Source: an uncultured Gammaproteobacteria bacterium
GTDB lineage: Bacteria; Pseudomonadota; Gammaproteobacteria; GCA-001735895
Reading direction: 5' to 3'
DNA length: 64,000 nt
NCBI GenBank assembly: GCA_947259485.1
Contig: CAMYLU010000006.1
Span: 1 to 64,000, forward strand
A program made the position numbers and the translations under genes. The notes under the pieces were generated by a model. It did no database searches. It was given only the letters and a program-made list of their open reading frames with translations, and was not told the DNA's origin. Every line of letters begins with the position of its first letter. Within the stretch, counting starts at the first letter, position 1. Below, in pieces: positions 15,736-25,517 of the stretch.

Positions 15736-16776
15736 CTAAAACAAATACTTCAGGTACTCGATCGCCTGTTGCCACCAGGAGCCAGCTACCTGGATCCCGC
15801 TGATATCACGTTGCAGGTCGAAGAAACCTTCCGGTAATGATGCCCTTACAGGTGCTCTGGTGGTTGATTGCACCTGTGCGAATTCGTCAGGCTTAAGTTC
15901 GATTTCAGCGGCATCGTTTTTAAAGCTTATACTGCCGTCCTGAACCGCGACCGCGACACCGTATAAATCGCCGCATACTTCTACTTGATTGCAACTACGC
16001 ACGGTAAAGTCGGTGCTGCGAACTTTCATGGTAGCGCTTAAAGTTGAATCGATCTGGAACTGATTCTCATTGAACTTGCCAATGAGGCCGGGGATGGTTC
16101 GGATGACACCGTTACGAAATGAGGCCACCAGCGAACCCGATACATTTTCCCCCTGAGACCGTGGTTCCTCGAAGTTGTATACGCTAATAGTCAATTCGGA
16201 CTCGGGGCCCATCAAAAATCGAGTATTGTCGAGTAGCGTAATCTCTGCCAACGAGTTCTCGCCTGTGAAAATAACATCACGGGCGTATAAATCCTTCCCC
16301 CCGGTAATTGCCACGGTCTCGTTATCACGCCGAATCTCGATACGACCGGTCGATGCCTGCAGGTTGCCGATGATCGGGGTATCGGGTATCGGCATGGGTC
16401 TTGTTATCGGCCCTCGATCTGGCGCTGGATCCGGCCCTGGCTCCTCTATCGGCTCTGGCTCTGAAATTGATGCGGGCTCAACCAGGTTAGGGTTGACGGG
16501 CAGGGTAATGGTCGAACCGGGAATGACATAATTCGGGTCACCGCCGGTAAATATACCAGGATTAGTTTTTACGATCTCATCGATAAACGGGACTAGTTCT
16601 GCATAGGTTTCGCCATAGTTCAGGGCGCGCAGAATACCGGTTAGCGTATCTTGTTCTTTGACCACGTATGACTGTGTACTGGCCTGAACAGGCCCAGCGA
16701 TAGTCAGCGCTAATACCAGCAAGAAGACCTGCTTCTCTGATTTAATTCTCATGAAAAAATTTGGCTTGATATCCAT
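15736..16776 (-). CDS. FecR-domain protein with LysM/FimV-like N-terminus
   Basis: A 346-residue exported protein. A signal peptide (QVFLLVLALTIAGPVQAS) is followed by a LysM/FimV-like segment (YVVKEQDTLTGILRALNYGE to STITLPVNP), a Pro/Glu-rich linker near 105-130, and a FecR-type beta domain (RDVIFTGENSLAEITLLDNT to STDFTVRS). Such FecR proteins outside iron transport usually sit in the periplasm and bind peptidoglycan or act with surface or signalling systems. There is no adjacent sigma factor or receptor. An alternative start is ATG at 16752; neither start has a clear ribosome site. Confidence 0.82.
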   Translation of the reverse strand: MDIKPNFFMRIKSEKQVFLLVLALTIAGPVQASTQSYVVKEQDTLTGILRALNYGETYAELVPFIDEIVKTNPGIFTGGDPNYVIPGSTITLPVNPNLVEPASISEPEPIEEPGPDPAPDRGPITRPMPIPDTPIIGNLQASTGRIEIRRDNETVAITGGKDLYARDVIFTGENSLAEITLLDNTRFLMGPESELTISVYNFEEPRSQGENVSGSLVASFRNGVIRTIPGLIGKFNENQFQIDSTLSATMKVRSTDFTVRSCNQVEVCGDLYGVAVAVQDGSISFKNDAAEIELKPDEFAQVQSTTRAPVRASLPEGFFDLQRDISGIQVAGSWWQQAIEYLKYLF

Positions 16777-16949
16777 TTCTAATATTGACTGCGCACTCGT
16801 GTTGTCAGAGCTCCTGGATTACCCGAACTATGTCTGTTAAAGATCATTTTCACAACTGGAATCTAGTGTTAATTTAACAAAAATCTGAACAACCCGATTA
16901 TTTGGGGCCAGACTAGTTGTTATTTGCAACGAAGTGCAAAGATTGTCGA

Positions 16950-18782
16950 CTAAGCTTCTATTTCAGCTGTCAGGTTCGATTTATTGTGCGGAAATTGTCG
17001 TGTAATGCGGATTAATTCAGCACCGTAGAGTTCCAGCTTGCGTGCGCCGATACCCGGGATCAGCTCGAGTTCCTCGATATTTTCGGGTCGCTGATCGCAG
17101 ATCGCGGCCAGGGTTTTATCGTGCAGGATGACGTAGGGTGGTACCCCTTGTTCCTGCGCCAGCTGTTTGCGATGCAGCCGCAGCGCTTCGAATAGCGGTG
17201 TATCGGCAGCCTGCAGTTCGGCCAGGGGTTTTGTGGTTTTGGATTTTACCGCCTTCGACGACTTCTCGAACTTGCGCAGCAATAATTCTTTTGCGCCGTT
17301 GAGCAAAGGCTTACAGTCAGGGCTCATCTTGAGCGCGCCATAGTTGTCGATATCGGCGTACAGGTAGCCCAGGGCAATCAACTGGCGAAACAGGCTGCGC
17401 CATTCGTTATTGTCGAGATCACCGATACCAAAGGTGCTGAGCTGGTGGTGCCTGTTCTGCATAATGCGATCCCTGGCATTGCCCATCAAAACGTCGATCA
17501 CGTAGTTCACACCAAAGCGTTGACCGGTCCGGTAAACGCAGGACAGTGCCATGCGCGCCGCTTCCGTGGCATCCCAGGTTTGCGGAGGTTCCACACAGTT
17601 ATCACAGTTACCGCAGGGCTGCTCCAGGGATTCGTCGAAATAGGCCAGCAGCGTCTGTCGGCGGCACCCGGTTTGTTCGCAAAAACCCAGCATTGTTTCC
17701 ATCTTGTGATGCAAGACGCGTTTAAACTGATCGTCGGCGTCGCTTTGCGCCATCATCTGGCGCAGTGTAATGATGTCCTGTAAACCATAGGCCATCCACG
17801 CGTTGGCCGCTTCACCGTCGCGCCCGGCACGCCCGGTTTCCTGGTAGTAGGACTCGAGGTTCTTGGGCAGGTTCAGGTGCGCGACGAAGCGCACGTCTGG
17901 CTTGTCGATACCCATGCCGAAGGCGATGGTGGCAACGATGATAACGCCTTCCTGCTGCAGGAAGATGCGCTGGTGCTCGGCACGCGTATGCTTATCGAGC
18001 CCGGCATGATAGGGCAGGGCAATACGCCCTTTATCGCTCAACCATTTCGCGGTTTCTTCGACCCGCTTGCGCGACAGGCAATAGACGATGCCGGCATCTG
18101 CAGAGTGATTTTCCTGAATGAAACGCCACAATCTTTGACGATTGTTGTCTCCCTGGGTGACGCGATAAAAGATATTGGGGCGATCGAAACTGTGTACGAA
18201 ACGCTGAGCATCCTGTAATTGCAATTGTTGTTCGATCTCGCGCAGGGTGCGCTGATCGGCGGTCGCGGTGAGCGCGATGCGAGGAATTCGTGGGAAGTGC
18301 TCGTGCAGTCGAGTCAACTTTCTATAATCGGGCCTGAAATCGTGCCCCCATTGCGAAACGCAGTGTGCCTCGTCGATGGCAAACAACGCGATCCGGATAT
18401 CCGCAAGCATCTCCAGGAAGTCATCCCCCAGGGCGCGTTCTGGTGCGACGTAGAGTAAATCGATTTCGTTGGCGCGCAATTGCTGCCTGACCTGTCGCTG
18501 CTGTTCGAGCGTCTGGGTCGAATTCAGGAATGCGGCGTTGATCCCGTTTTGTGCCAGCGCGTCGACCTGGTCCTGCATCAACGCGATTAATGGAGAAATA
18601 ATAATGCCGGTACCGTCGCGTACCATGGCCGGGATCTGGTAACACAGCGATTTGCCACCCCCGGTTGGCATTAAAACCAGCGCATCCTGCCCTGCAATCA
18701 GGCTGTCTATGATCTGCTCTTGTTGAAAACGAAACTGCGCGTAACCAAAGCGGCTGCGCAAAATATCAAGTGCTTGAGACAT
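16950..18782 (-). CDS. recQ: ATP-dependent DNA helicase RecQ
   Basis: A 610-residue 3'-5' DNA helicase of full length, acting in recombination and replication-fork repair. Walker A MPTGGGKS is at 38-45, the DEAH box in [19 protein letters not shown], motif VI at [11 protein letters not shown] zinc-binding Cys cluster (CGNCDNC) and a C-terminal HRDC domain ending in [12 protein letters not shown] follow. It is divergent from the SEC-C gene at 18814 with about 30 bases between them. Confidence 0.97.
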   Translation of the reverse strand: MSQALDILRSRFGYAQFRFQQEQIIDSLIAGQDALVLMPTGGGKSLCYQIPAMVRDGTGIIISPLIALMQDQVDALAQNGINAAFLNSTQTLEQQRQVRQQLRANEIDLLYVAPERALGDDFLEMLADIRIALFAIDEAHCVSQWGHDFRPDYRKLTRLHEHFPRIPRIALTATADQRTLREIEQQLQLQDAQRFVHSFDRPNIFYRVTQGDNNRQRLWRFIQENHSADAGIVYCLSRKRVEETAKWLSDKGRIALPYHAGLDKHTRAEHQRIFLQQEGVIIVATIAFGMGIDKPDVRFVAHLNLPKNLESYYQETGRAGRDGEAANAWMAYGLQDIITLRQMMAQSDADDQFKRVLHHKMETMLGFCEQTGCRRQTLLAYFDESLEQPCGNCDNCVEPPQTWDATEAARMALSCVYRTGQRFGVNYVIDVLMGNARDRIMQNRHHQLSTFGIGDLDNNEWRSLFRQLIALGYLYADIDNYGALKMSPDCKPLLNGAKELLLRKFEKSSKAVKSKTTKPLAELQAADTPLFEALRLHRKQLAQEQGVPPYVILHDKTLAAICDQRPENIEELELIPGIGARKLELYGAELIRITRQFPHNKSNLTAEIEA

Positions 18783-18813
18783 GGTGATATAGTCTTCCTT
18801 TTATCGATTGTTT

Positions 18814-19263
18814 ATGAACTGTCCTTGTCATTCCGGTCGACGCTTCGACCAATGCTGTGGTCGATTTATATCACATCGCGAGCCGCCTGAAAACGCGCTG
18901 CAGCTGATGCGTTCGCGTTATTGCGCGTATGTGCTTGATGACGTTAAATATTTGTCCGAAACCTGGCACCCGGATTTCAGACCCCGGGAGCTGACAATCG
19001 ATCCCGACGTCCGCTACATTGGGCTCACCATTATCGCAAGCGATCAACAGGACAGGCAGGCGACGATTGAATTCGAAGCGCGCCTGCTGGCAAATGGTCA
19101 GGTACAGGCGATGCATGAAAAGAGCGGCTTTACGTTGGAACAGGGGAGGTGGCTCTACACTTCCGGTGACATGTTAAGGCCCAGTTTTAAAGCCTGGAAA
19201 CCGGGTAGGAATGAAGGCTGCCCCTGTGGAAGCGGCAAAAAGTTCAAACGTTGCTGTAGCTGA
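18814..19263 (+). CDS. YchJ-like SEC-C motif protein
   Basis: A 149-residue protein of the YchJ/UPF0225 type. It has a Cys-rich N-terminus (MNCPCHSGRRFDQCC), the conserved ALQLMRSRYCAYVL block, an NTF2-like middle and a C-terminal SEC-C zinc motif (CPCGSGKKFKRCC). SEC-C motifs bind zinc and mediate protein contacts, as in SecA; the role of YchJ is unknown. The ATG at 18814 is preferred to an upstream TTG at 18808. It converges on the CBS gene that ends at 19268. Confidence 0.9.
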   Translation: MNCPCHSGRRFDQCCGRFISHREPPENALQLMRSRYCAYVLDDVKYLSETWHPDFRPRELTIDPDVRYIGLTIIASDQQDRQATIEFEARLLANGQVQAMHEKSGFTLEQGRWLYTSGDMLRPSFKAWKPGRNEGCPCGSGKKFKRCCS

Positions 19264-19267
19264 CACC

Positions 19268-19675
19268 CTATAGCAAGCGGTCACGAATGCCGTGTAACAC
19301 AATATCGGTATATCCGACGATGCCGATCACCTTGCCGTCTTCGACCACCGGTGCGCGACCGATGCCGAAGTTTTCGAACAGGCGTGCGCAATAGCGAATA
19401 TCCATCCCCGGGTCAACACTGACTACGGGTTTCGACATGATTTCGTAGATATTGATGCGTTCGGGGGCCTTGTTCTTGGCAAGAACCAACTTCGCGATAT
19501 CCGATAGCAAGACAATTCCGTATTCGTCGTTTTCATGTCGAGTATCGACGATGAAACACTTGGATTCGGGGTGGCTTGATTTCTTCAACACATCCGCCAC
19601 GGTATCCATCCCATCGACGAGATCGAAATCCGGCGTCATGACATCCTTTACCCGAACGATTATTTTTTCACTCAT
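19268..19675 (-). CDS. CBS-pair domain protein of the DUF1538 operon
   Basis: A 135-residue protein made only of two CBS motifs (VKDVMTPDFDLVDGMDTVADV and IMSKPVVSVDPGMDIRY). CBS pairs bind adenine nucleotides or other ligands and switch the activity of partner proteins. The ATG overlaps the PII-like gene stop by four bases (ATGA), so the two are translationally coupled. It is the last gene of a four-gene operon with two DUF1538 membrane proteins, which it probably helps regulate. Confidence 0.92.
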   Translation of the reverse strand: MSEKIIVRVKDVMTPDFDLVDGMDTVADVLKKSSHPESKCFIVDTRHENDEYGIVLLSDIAKLVLAKNKAPERINIYEIMSKPVVSVDPGMDIRYCARLFENFGIGRAPVVEDGKVIGIVGYTDIVLHGIRDRLL

Positions 19676-20022
19676 ATCTCTTCCTCAACAATTTCAGACA
19701 ACTGGTTGATCTGTTGCGTTACACCGACCGCATCATCGACGTCGATACTAAAAGCAATGCCGGAACCCGGATTGGCTTCAAACTCACCGGTAGCCTCGAT
19801 GTTCTCGAGGATGTCGCGACACATATGTTCTTCGACCAACAGCAATACCACATCTCTCTGTGTCTCAAGGCTCAGACCGAGAAAAGTCTTGGCAACCTGC
19901 ATCCCCTCGCCGCGGGCGCTGGAAATTACGGTTGAGCCGGTGGCACCTTTATTCCTGGCGGCTTCGACAACTTTATCGGTGATCGAATCCTCGGTCAGTG
20001 CAATGATTAGTTTAAAGTGCAT
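19672..20022 (-). CDS. PII-like regulatory protein
   Basis: A 116-residue protein with the ferredoxin-like fold and pattern of PII proteins: FKLIIALTEDSITDKVVEAA, GATGSTVISSARGEG at the T-loop base, and RDVVLLLVEEHMCRDILENI. It lacks the uridylylated Tyr of GlnB, so it is a PII-like ligand sensor rather than a classical nitrogen PII. It follows the second DUF1538 gene by 12 bases and overlaps the CBS gene. Classical PII proteins gate membrane transporters directly, for example GlnK with AmtB, which suggests the same here. Confidence 0.85.
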   Translation of the reverse strand: MHFKLIIALTEDSITDKVVEAARNKGATGSTVISSARGEGMQVAKTFLGLSLETQRDVVLLLVEEHMCRDILENIEATGEFEANPGSGIAFSIDVDDAVGVTQQINQLSEIVEEEI

Positions 20023-20034
20023 GATGATTTCTCA

Positions 20035-20814
20035 CTAGGTTGGGTTCTTATTACTGCGCCTGGCTTTCCATTCAGACAACTGGGCAAAGGCAAGTACAGA
20101 CATTATCGGAAACAGGCAGGTAAAGGCAATTAAACCGAAGCCATCCAGCAAAGGGTTGCGACCCGGAACGGTACTGGCAAGGCCGAGTCCAAGTGCCGCC
20201 ACCAGGGGTACCGTTACGGTCGAAGTGGTGACGCCGCCGGAATCGTAGGCCAGCGCGATAATCATACGTGGAGCAAACATGGTTTGTACCAGCACGAATA
20301 CGTAACCGCTAATTATGTACCAGTAGAGCGGGGTACCGGTAATGATGCGGTAGACTCCCAGGGTAACGCCAGTCGCGGCACCGATTGCGACCGCGATACG
20401 CAATCCCCAGATTCCGATACTGCCGGCCGAGACCTGGTTCGCCTTGATCGCCACGGCGAGCAACGAAGGCTCGGCAATCGTTGTCGAGAACCCGATGGCG
20501 AAAGCGAACAGGTAAACCCACTGGTAATCCCACCACTCGAGTACGCGTCCGACATCATCTCCGGCAATGAAGGCGGGATCGGTCAACTGCTGCGCCATCA
20601 ATTTACCGAGCGGAAACAGTGCCGCTTCGAGGCCCTCGAGAAAAAATCCGAGCCCCAGCAGCACAAACACAAACCCCGTGATAATTCTTTTCAGGTGAGG
20701 GATCGGTTTACGCAGGATGAAAATCTGGAAGCCGAATATGATGACCACGATAGGCAGCACGTCCCAGACGGTCACGGCGATGACATAGATCAAATCTTGG
20801 AGAATATGCAGCAT
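20035..20814 (-). CDS. DUF1538 integral membrane protein (second copy)
   Basis: A 259-residue polytopic membrane protein of the DUF1538 family, homologous to the next gene upstream. Shared motifs are GFSTTIAEPSLLAVA and [20 protein letters not shown] followed by [15 protein letters not shown]. The central glycine- and proline-rich re-entrant-looking segments suggest a transporter. It starts 6 bases after the first DUF1538 gene. Each protein looks like half of a longer carrier, so the two may form a heterodimer; this is inference. Function unknown. Confidence 0.88.
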   Translation of the reverse strand: MLHILQDLIYVIAVTVWDVLPIVVIIFGFQIFILRKPIPHLKRIITGFVFVLLGLGFFLEGLEAALFPLGKLMAQQLTDPAFIAGDDVGRVLEWWDYQWVYLFAFAIGFSTTIAEPSLLAVAIKANQVSAGSIGIWGLRIAVAIGAATGVTLGVYRIITGTPLYWYIISGYVFVLVQTMFAPRMIIALAYDSGGVTTSTVTVPLVAALGLGLASTVPGRNPLLDGFGLIAFTCLFPIMSVLAFAQLSEWKARRSNKNPT

Positions 20815-20820
20815 ACCGAC

Positions 20821-21552
20821 CTACACCACCATGCCGTAGGCCATGACGAAAATCATCGGTGTCAACGAGGCAAAGGCAATCAGACCGAACCCGTCGACCA
20901 TCGGGTTGCGCCCTTTGATCGAGCTTGCGAGCCCAACCCCGAGCGCGGTCACCAGGGGTACGGTGATCGTCGATGTGGTAACGCCGCCCGAGTCATAGGC
21001 GATGCCGATTATTTCTTTGGGTGCGAAAAGCGTCATGATGACAACCCCGGTGTAGCCAACCACGATCAGGTATTGAATCGGCCAGCCCTTGATGATGCGA
21101 AAAACGCCGATCACGATCGCAAAGCCGACCGACAGCGCTACCGTCAGGCGCAGGCCCTGCGCATAGGATGCCATGGATTCTTCGCTAGCTTCGATTATGC
21201 CGCCGGCAGCCGCAATTTTTGCGGCCTCGCCGGCTACCGCGATCAGCGCCGGCTCGGCGACCGTGGTACCGAATCCGAGTGCAAAAGCGAAACTTAACAA
21301 CCAGAACAGGCTGCCCTTGCTGGCGAACTCGAAGGCCATGGTTTCACCGATAGGAAACAGGCCCATGTTGAGACCTTGCACGAACAGGGTTAAGCCGATG
21401 ACCACAAAAATGATGCCGAGGACTATTTCGCCGAAATTCGGAATCGGCTGCTGCAATACTGCGAACTGGAAAAAACCGATGACCAGAATGATGGGCAGTA
21501 AATCGCGTAGGCTGTCGAATAACGAGTTTAGTGTCGACTTGAGTAATTTCAT
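20821..21552 (-). CDS. DUF1538 integral membrane protein (first copy)
   Basis: A 243-residue polytopic membrane protein of the DUF1538 family with about six to seven hydrophobic segments. Motifs [15 protein letters not shown] and [20 protein letters not shown], then [15 protein letters not shown], are the same as in its neighbour at 20035-20814. The conserved Asp-Ser-Gly-Gly and Glu-Pro inside membrane segments look like an ion- or substrate-binding core. It is the first gene of the operon DUF1538-DUF1538-PII-CBS. No function is known to me. Confidence 0.88.
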   Translation of the reverse strand: MKLLKSTLNSLFDSLRDLLPIILVIGFFQFAVLQQPIPNFGEIVLGIIFVVIGLTLFVQGLNMGLFPIGETMAFEFASKGSLFWLLSFAFALGFGTTVAEPALIAVAGEAAKIAAAGGIIEASEESMASYAQGLRLTVALSVGFAIVIGVFRIIKGWPIQYLIVVGYTGVVIMTLFAPKEIIGIAYDSGGVTTSTITVPLVTALGVGLASSIKGRNPMVDGFGLIAFASLTPMIFVMAYGMVV

Positions 21553-21620
21553 TTAAGCCCGTTCGAAACGCCCATGAGATCAACGCATCTTGACAGCAGG
21601 AGCAGGCTTATACCCAGAGC

Positions 21621-21648
21621 AAAAAAATGCCCACCTTGCGGTAGGCAC
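21621..21648 (-). terminator. Rho-independent terminator of the ABC importer operon
   Basis: On the minus strand, TGCCTACC and GGTGGGCA pair (one G-U) around a GCAA tetraloop, followed directly by seven T. It lies 40-68 bases after the stop of the fused ATPase gene (21689). Confidence 0.9.
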
Positions 21649-21688
21649 TTTGTGCTGAGAAGGCCTCATACCTGTAAATGCAGTTAGT

Positions 21689-23338
21689 TCAAGGATTGTG
21701 GGTCTCGGTATTGCTATCGACGCCGCGCTCTTCGAGCAGGGTCGACAACCAGTCCGGATCCATTTCGGGCACCGAAGACAGCAACAGATCGGTATATGGA
21801 TCATGCGGAGGCCGAAACATTTCGTCCTTGGGTCCCTGTTCGACCACCTTGCCATACTGCATCACCACGACTTCGTCGGCAATAGATCGCACCGTTGCGA
21901 GATCATGGGTAATGAACATGTAGGCGAGGTTCATTTCTTTTTGCAGCTTGTCGAGCAGGCGCAGAATACCTTCCGCCACCAACTGGTCCAGCGCGCTGGT
22001 CACCTCGTCGCAGATGATAAACGTCGGTTCTGCCGCGAGCGATCGGGCTATGCCGATACGCTGTTTCTGGCCACCGGAGAGCTCCGGTGGGTAGCGGTTG
22101 TAGTACAGCGAGGGATCCAGTTCGATTAAATCCAGTATTTCGTCGACGCGATTTTTCAGTTCCGGTCCATGCAGGCCACTGTAAAAAGCGGCGGGGCGTC
22201 CGATGATCTCGCTGATTTTAACTTTTGGATTGAGCGCGGTATCCGCCATTTGATAGATCATCTGTGCCTGGCGCAGCTGATCCTTGGTGCGATCCCGGTA
22301 ATCCGGGGGCAGCGGCGTACCCTGGAATAAAACTTCTCCCTTGGTCGGTGGTAACAGCCCGGTGATGCACCTTGCCGTTGTCGATTTGCCTGATCCTGAC
22401 TCACCCACTACCGCAACCGTCATGCCGGAATAGATATCGAACGATACGTCTTCCAGCACGGGTGTATCCCCGTAGGCTGCGTCAACATGTTGCACCGAAA
22501 TCAGTGGAACCGTGTCAGCGGGGCGTGGCACCTGTTCCTTTTTAAATTCGCGCACCGCCCACAGCGACTTGGTGTAATCATCCTGCGGATTTTCCAGCAT
22601 GGATCGGGTATCGGATTCTTCGACCTCGTCGCCCTTGAGCAGGACCTTGATCACGTCAGCCATTTGCGCCACCACCGCGAGGTCGTGGGTAATGTAAATG
22701 GCCGCGGTATTGAACTGATCGACGATATCGCGAATCGCCGACAACACTTCGATCTGGGTGGTAACGTCGAGTGCAGTCGTTGGCTCGTCGAAAATGATCA
22801 GGTCGGGTCGGCAGGCCATCGCCATTGCCGTCATCGCACGCTGTAATTGTCCGCCCGATACCTGGTGGGGATAACGGAAGCCAATTTCTCTCGGGTTGGG
22901 CAGACGCAAACGCTCGTAAAGCTCCATCGCGTCTTCCTGGCTCTCGAGGCGCTTCTGGATACGGTATTGCAGCGGTGCCTCGGTGTGCTGGTCGATCAAT
23001 TTATGTGCCGGGTTGAATGAAGCGGCAGCCGACTGGGCGACATAGGCGATACGCGCACCACGTAATGACTGAAGATCTGCTGCCGGGGTTGTGGTCAGCT
23101 CCAGGCCATCGAATTCGATCGACGAGCCCTCGGAGATACGACAACCATCACGGGTAAATCCCATGGCCGCCAGTCCAATCGTCGATTTTCCTGCCCCAGA
23201 CTCACCAATCAAACCCATGACTTCGCCGCGATGCAGCGTCAGGTCGATACCATGCACGATTTCGATCCAGTGTTCGTCGGAGTACCCTTCGATACGCAGA
23301 TTCTTTATATTCAGCAGTATGCTTTTATCTTGACTCAT
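21689..23338 (-). CDS. Dipeptide-type ABC importer, fused double ATPase
   Basis: A 549-residue protein with two ABC ATPase domains in one chain, as in GsiA/YejF. Domain 1 has Walker [10 protein letters not shown] (45-53) and signature [10 protein letters not shown]; domain 2 has GESGSGKST and [10 protein letters not shown]. The two Walker B regions read [11 protein letters not shown] and [11 protein letters not shown]. Both domains look catalytically intact. It energises peptide/opine/nickel-type import with the two permeases directly upstream, 5 bases from the preceding stop. AAGGAG precedes the ATG. A terminator ends the operon. Confidence 0.95.
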   Translation of the reverse strand: MSQDKSILLNIKNLRIEGYSDEHWIEIVHGIDLTLHRGEVMGLIGESGAGKSTIGLAAMGFTRDGCRISEGSSIEFDGLELTTTPAADLQSLRGARIAYVAQSAAASFNPAHKLIDQHTEAPLQYRIQKRLESQEDAMELYERLRLPNPREIGFRYPHQVSGGQLQRAMTAMAMACRPDLIIFDEPTTALDVTTQIEVLSAIRDIVDQFNTAAIYITHDLAVVAQMADVIKVLLKGDEVEESDTRSMLENPQDDYTKSLWAVREFKKEQVPRPADTVPLISVQHVDAAYGDTPVLEDVSFDIYSGMTVAVVGESGSGKSTTARCITGLLPPTKGEVLFQGTPLPPDYRDRTKDQLRQAQMIYQMADTALNPKVKISEIIGRPAAFYSGLHGPELKNRVDEILDLIELDPSLYYNRYPPELSGGQKQRIGIARSLAAEPTFIICDEVTSALDQLVAEGILRLLDKLQKEMNLAYMFITHDLATVRSIADEVVVMQYGKVVEQGPKDEMFRPPHDPYTDLLLSSVPEMDPDWLSTLLEERGVDSNTETHNP

Positions 23339-23343
23339 TTCGA

Positions 23344-24405
23344 TTACTCCTTCAGGCCGGATGATCTGTAAAGCATCCAGTCGACAACAAAGTTAACGGC
23401 AACCGTCAGCAACGCAATCGCGCCCGCGGGGATCAGCGGGGTGATCTCTCCAAAGGAAATCAGGGTTGCGTTTTCGCGTACCATTGAACCCCAGTCCGCA
23501 GTCGGCGGCTGAATGCCCAGACCAAGGAAGGAAAGGCCGGCTACCAACAGAAATACGAAACAGAATTCGAGGCCAAACTCGGCGATCAACGGTGCGGTCG
23601 AATTGGGCAGTATCTCTTTTCGAATCAAATACCAGGTACCTTCACCCCTGAGTTTGGCGGCTTCGATGTAATCCATGACCACGACATTACCACCGACCGA
23701 CCGTGCCAGTCGGAATACCCGTGGGGCATAAATGATGGCGATAACGATGATCAGCGTAACGGTATTGGTGCCGAAAATACTCAACAGCAGCAGCGAGAAT
23801 ATCAGCGATGGAATCGACATAATAACATCAACGATTCGTCCCAACAGCTGGTCAAGTTTGCCGCCCTTCGTGGCCGCATACAATCCTGCGGTAGCGCCCA
23901 TGGCGAAAGCCAGGATAGTAGCCAATAGCGCCAGGCCGACCGTATTCCGGGCTCCGTAGATGATGCGGCTGAACATGTCGCGTCCCAGCTGATCCGCGCC
24001 CAGCAGCATATTTTCATCGGCTGGTGCAAACGCGGACGAGATGACCTCAGCCTCACCATAGGGTGCGATAATCGGCGCAAATATACCTGAAATCGCGTAG
24101 GTGAAAATCACGAATAATCCGAATCCGGCAGTTAACGGTGCGGTGCGCATCTCCTTGGCGAGGTCCTCAGGTAGCAGAATAATCAGGAATTCACGGAAGG
24201 AGTAAGATACGCCCGCCGAGAAAGCAATTAATCCGGCAAGGATGGTTACGCTCCAAAGCATTGCTTCGCCGCCGACGATACCCATGACAAAGGAAATCAG
24301 GGTCAGCGAAAATAACAGGATAAACGTGGTGCGCTTTTGATAATAAGCGGCCAGTGTAGAAGCGCCGATGACGAGAGCGTAAAAACCAATAATAAAATAA
24401 TTCAT
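23344..24405 (-). CDS. Dipeptide-type ABC importer, permease (DppC-like)
   Basis: A 353-residue inner-membrane permease. The C-terminal half is a standard DppC domain (LGADQLGRDMFSRIIYGARN, then the EAA loop EAAKLRGEGTWYLIRKEILPN). The N-terminus has extra hydrophobic segments before the domain, making it longer than the usual ~300 residues. It forms the heteromeric channel with the DppB-like protein encoded 10 bases upstream. GAGG precedes the ATG. Confidence 0.94.
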   Translation of the reverse strand: MNYFIIGFYALVIGASTLAAYYQKRTTFILLFSLTLISFVMGIVGGEAMLWSVTILAGLIAFSAGVSYSFREFLIILLPEDLAKEMRTAPLTAGFGLFVIFTYAISGIFAPIIAPYGEAEVISSAFAPADENMLLGADQLGRDMFSRIIYGARNTVGLALLATILAFAMGATAGLYAATKGGKLDQLLGRIVDVIMSIPSLIFSLLLLSIFGTNTVTLIIVIAIIYAPRVFRLARSVGGNVVVMDYIEAAKLRGEGTWYLIRKEILPNSTAPLIAEFGLEFCFVFLLVAGLSFLGLGIQPPTADWGSMVRENATLISFGEITPLIPAGAIALLTVAVNFVVDWMLYRSSGLKE

Positions 24406-24415
24406 GATTCAGCCC

Positions 24416-25372
24416 TCACTTCGGATGACGCAGGCGCGGATTGGTCAGAATCGACCCCACGTCAGCAGCCAGGTTTAACAGGATGAATGTTGCCGCGAAG
24501 ATCAGGCAGCAGGCCTGCACCACCGGGAAGTCCCGCTTGGTCACGGCGTCAACCAGCAATTGCCCGATGCCGGGATAAACGAATACCACTTCAACCAGAA
24601 CCACCCCGGTAATCAGGTAGGCGAGGTTCAAAGCGACGACGTTGATGACCGGTGCCCAGGCATTCGGCAACGTGTGCTTGACGATAACCTTCCACGCCGG
24701 CACGCCCTTGAGTCGCGCCATTTCAACATAGGGTGAAGCCAGCAGGTTGATGATCGAGGCCCGGGTCATGCGCATCATGTGGGCTACCACCACCAGTACC
24801 ATGGTTAGCGCGGGCAGGAAGGTCCGGTCAAGCTTGTCTATCAGGCTCATGCCATCGTCTATCTTAGCGATTGCCGGAAAATATCCGGTCTTGACCGAAA
24901 GGAAAAGAATCAGGATATAACCCAGGAAAAACTCCGGTGAAGATATTGAAGTCAGGGTAACCACGTTGGCGACCCGGTCAAAAACCGAGTTTCTGAACAA
25001 TGCCACCAGCACACCGAGAAAAATAGCGACCGGAACCGCAATGATAGCGGCGTAAAGTGCGAGGAAAAGGGTATTGGCAAAACGGGTGCTAATGGCCTCC
25101 GAAACCGGTTGTTGCGATACTAGCGACCTGCCAAAATCCCCGGTTACGGCATTGCCCAGCCACTCGAAATAGCGGATTGGCGCTGCGCGATCGAGACCAA
25201 GCTGTTCGCGCATAGCGGCCAGGTTTTCCTCGGTAGCCCCCTGCCCCAGCACTGCCTGGGCAATATCACCGGGCAATAGTTCTACCGCGCCGAAAATAAT
25301 GATTGATATGACCAGGAGGGTTACTACCCCCAGGCCGAGCCGTTTCGAAACAATGGATAATATGTCACCCAT
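24416..25372 (-). CDS. Dipeptide-type ABC importer, permease (DppB-like)
   Basis: A 318-residue permease of the DppB/OppB family with six membrane segments. It has the N-terminal LLPGDIAQAVLGQGATEE loop and the cytoplasmic coupling loop EMARLKGVPAWKVIVKHTLPN. AGGGGG lies before the ATG. It is separated from the broken substrate-binding protein gene by about 145 bases that contain a stable hairpin, so it may be expressed below the level of the binding protein. Confidence 0.95.
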   Translation of the reverse strand: MGDILSIVSKRLGLGVVTLLVISIIIFGAVELLPGDIAQAVLGQGATEENLAAMREQLGLDRAAPIRYFEWLGNAVTGDFGRSLVSQQPVSEAISTRFANTLFLALYAAIIAVPVAIFLGVLVALFRNSVFDRVANVVTLTSISSPEFFLGYILILFLSVKTGYFPAIAKIDDGMSLIDKLDRTFLPALTMVLVVVAHMMRMTRASIINLLASPYVEMARLKGVPAWKVIVKHTLPNAWAPVINVVALNLAYLITGVVLVEVVFVYPGIGQLLVDAVTKRDFPVVQACCLIFAATFILLNLAADVGSILTNPRLRHPK

Positions 25373-25437
25373 AGTGCTACCCCCTTTAAGGTGACCTCAC
25401 CCTCGTGAAGCACCTTGATTTATTATTGAGGTTAGCC

Positions 25438-25465
25438 GGGTTCCTCCGGCACTACCGGGGAACCC
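25438..25465 (-). other. Intergenic hairpin between binding-protein and permease genes
   Basis: GGGTTCC (25438-25444) pairs with GGAACCC (25459-25465), with an inner CCGG/CCGG stem. Hairpins in this place commonly protect the binding-protein mRNA or dampen read-through into the permease genes. There is no T run after it on minus. The role is inferred from position. Confidence 0.55.
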
Positions 25466-25517
25466 AGATTCACCTATACCTTCTAACGTTCCTACTTAAT
25501 CAAGGTTACGGTCGCTA

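Noticed and set aside
16909-16949. Terminator after recQ
   Set aside because: TTTGCA/TGCAAA stem is short and not followed by a T run on the minus strand.
20284-21297. Long plus-strand frame (337 codons) opposite the DUF1538 genes
   Set aside because: It is rich in Asp, His, Arg and Gln, has no fold or motif, and lies antisense to two genes with clear membrane protein composition and operon spacing.
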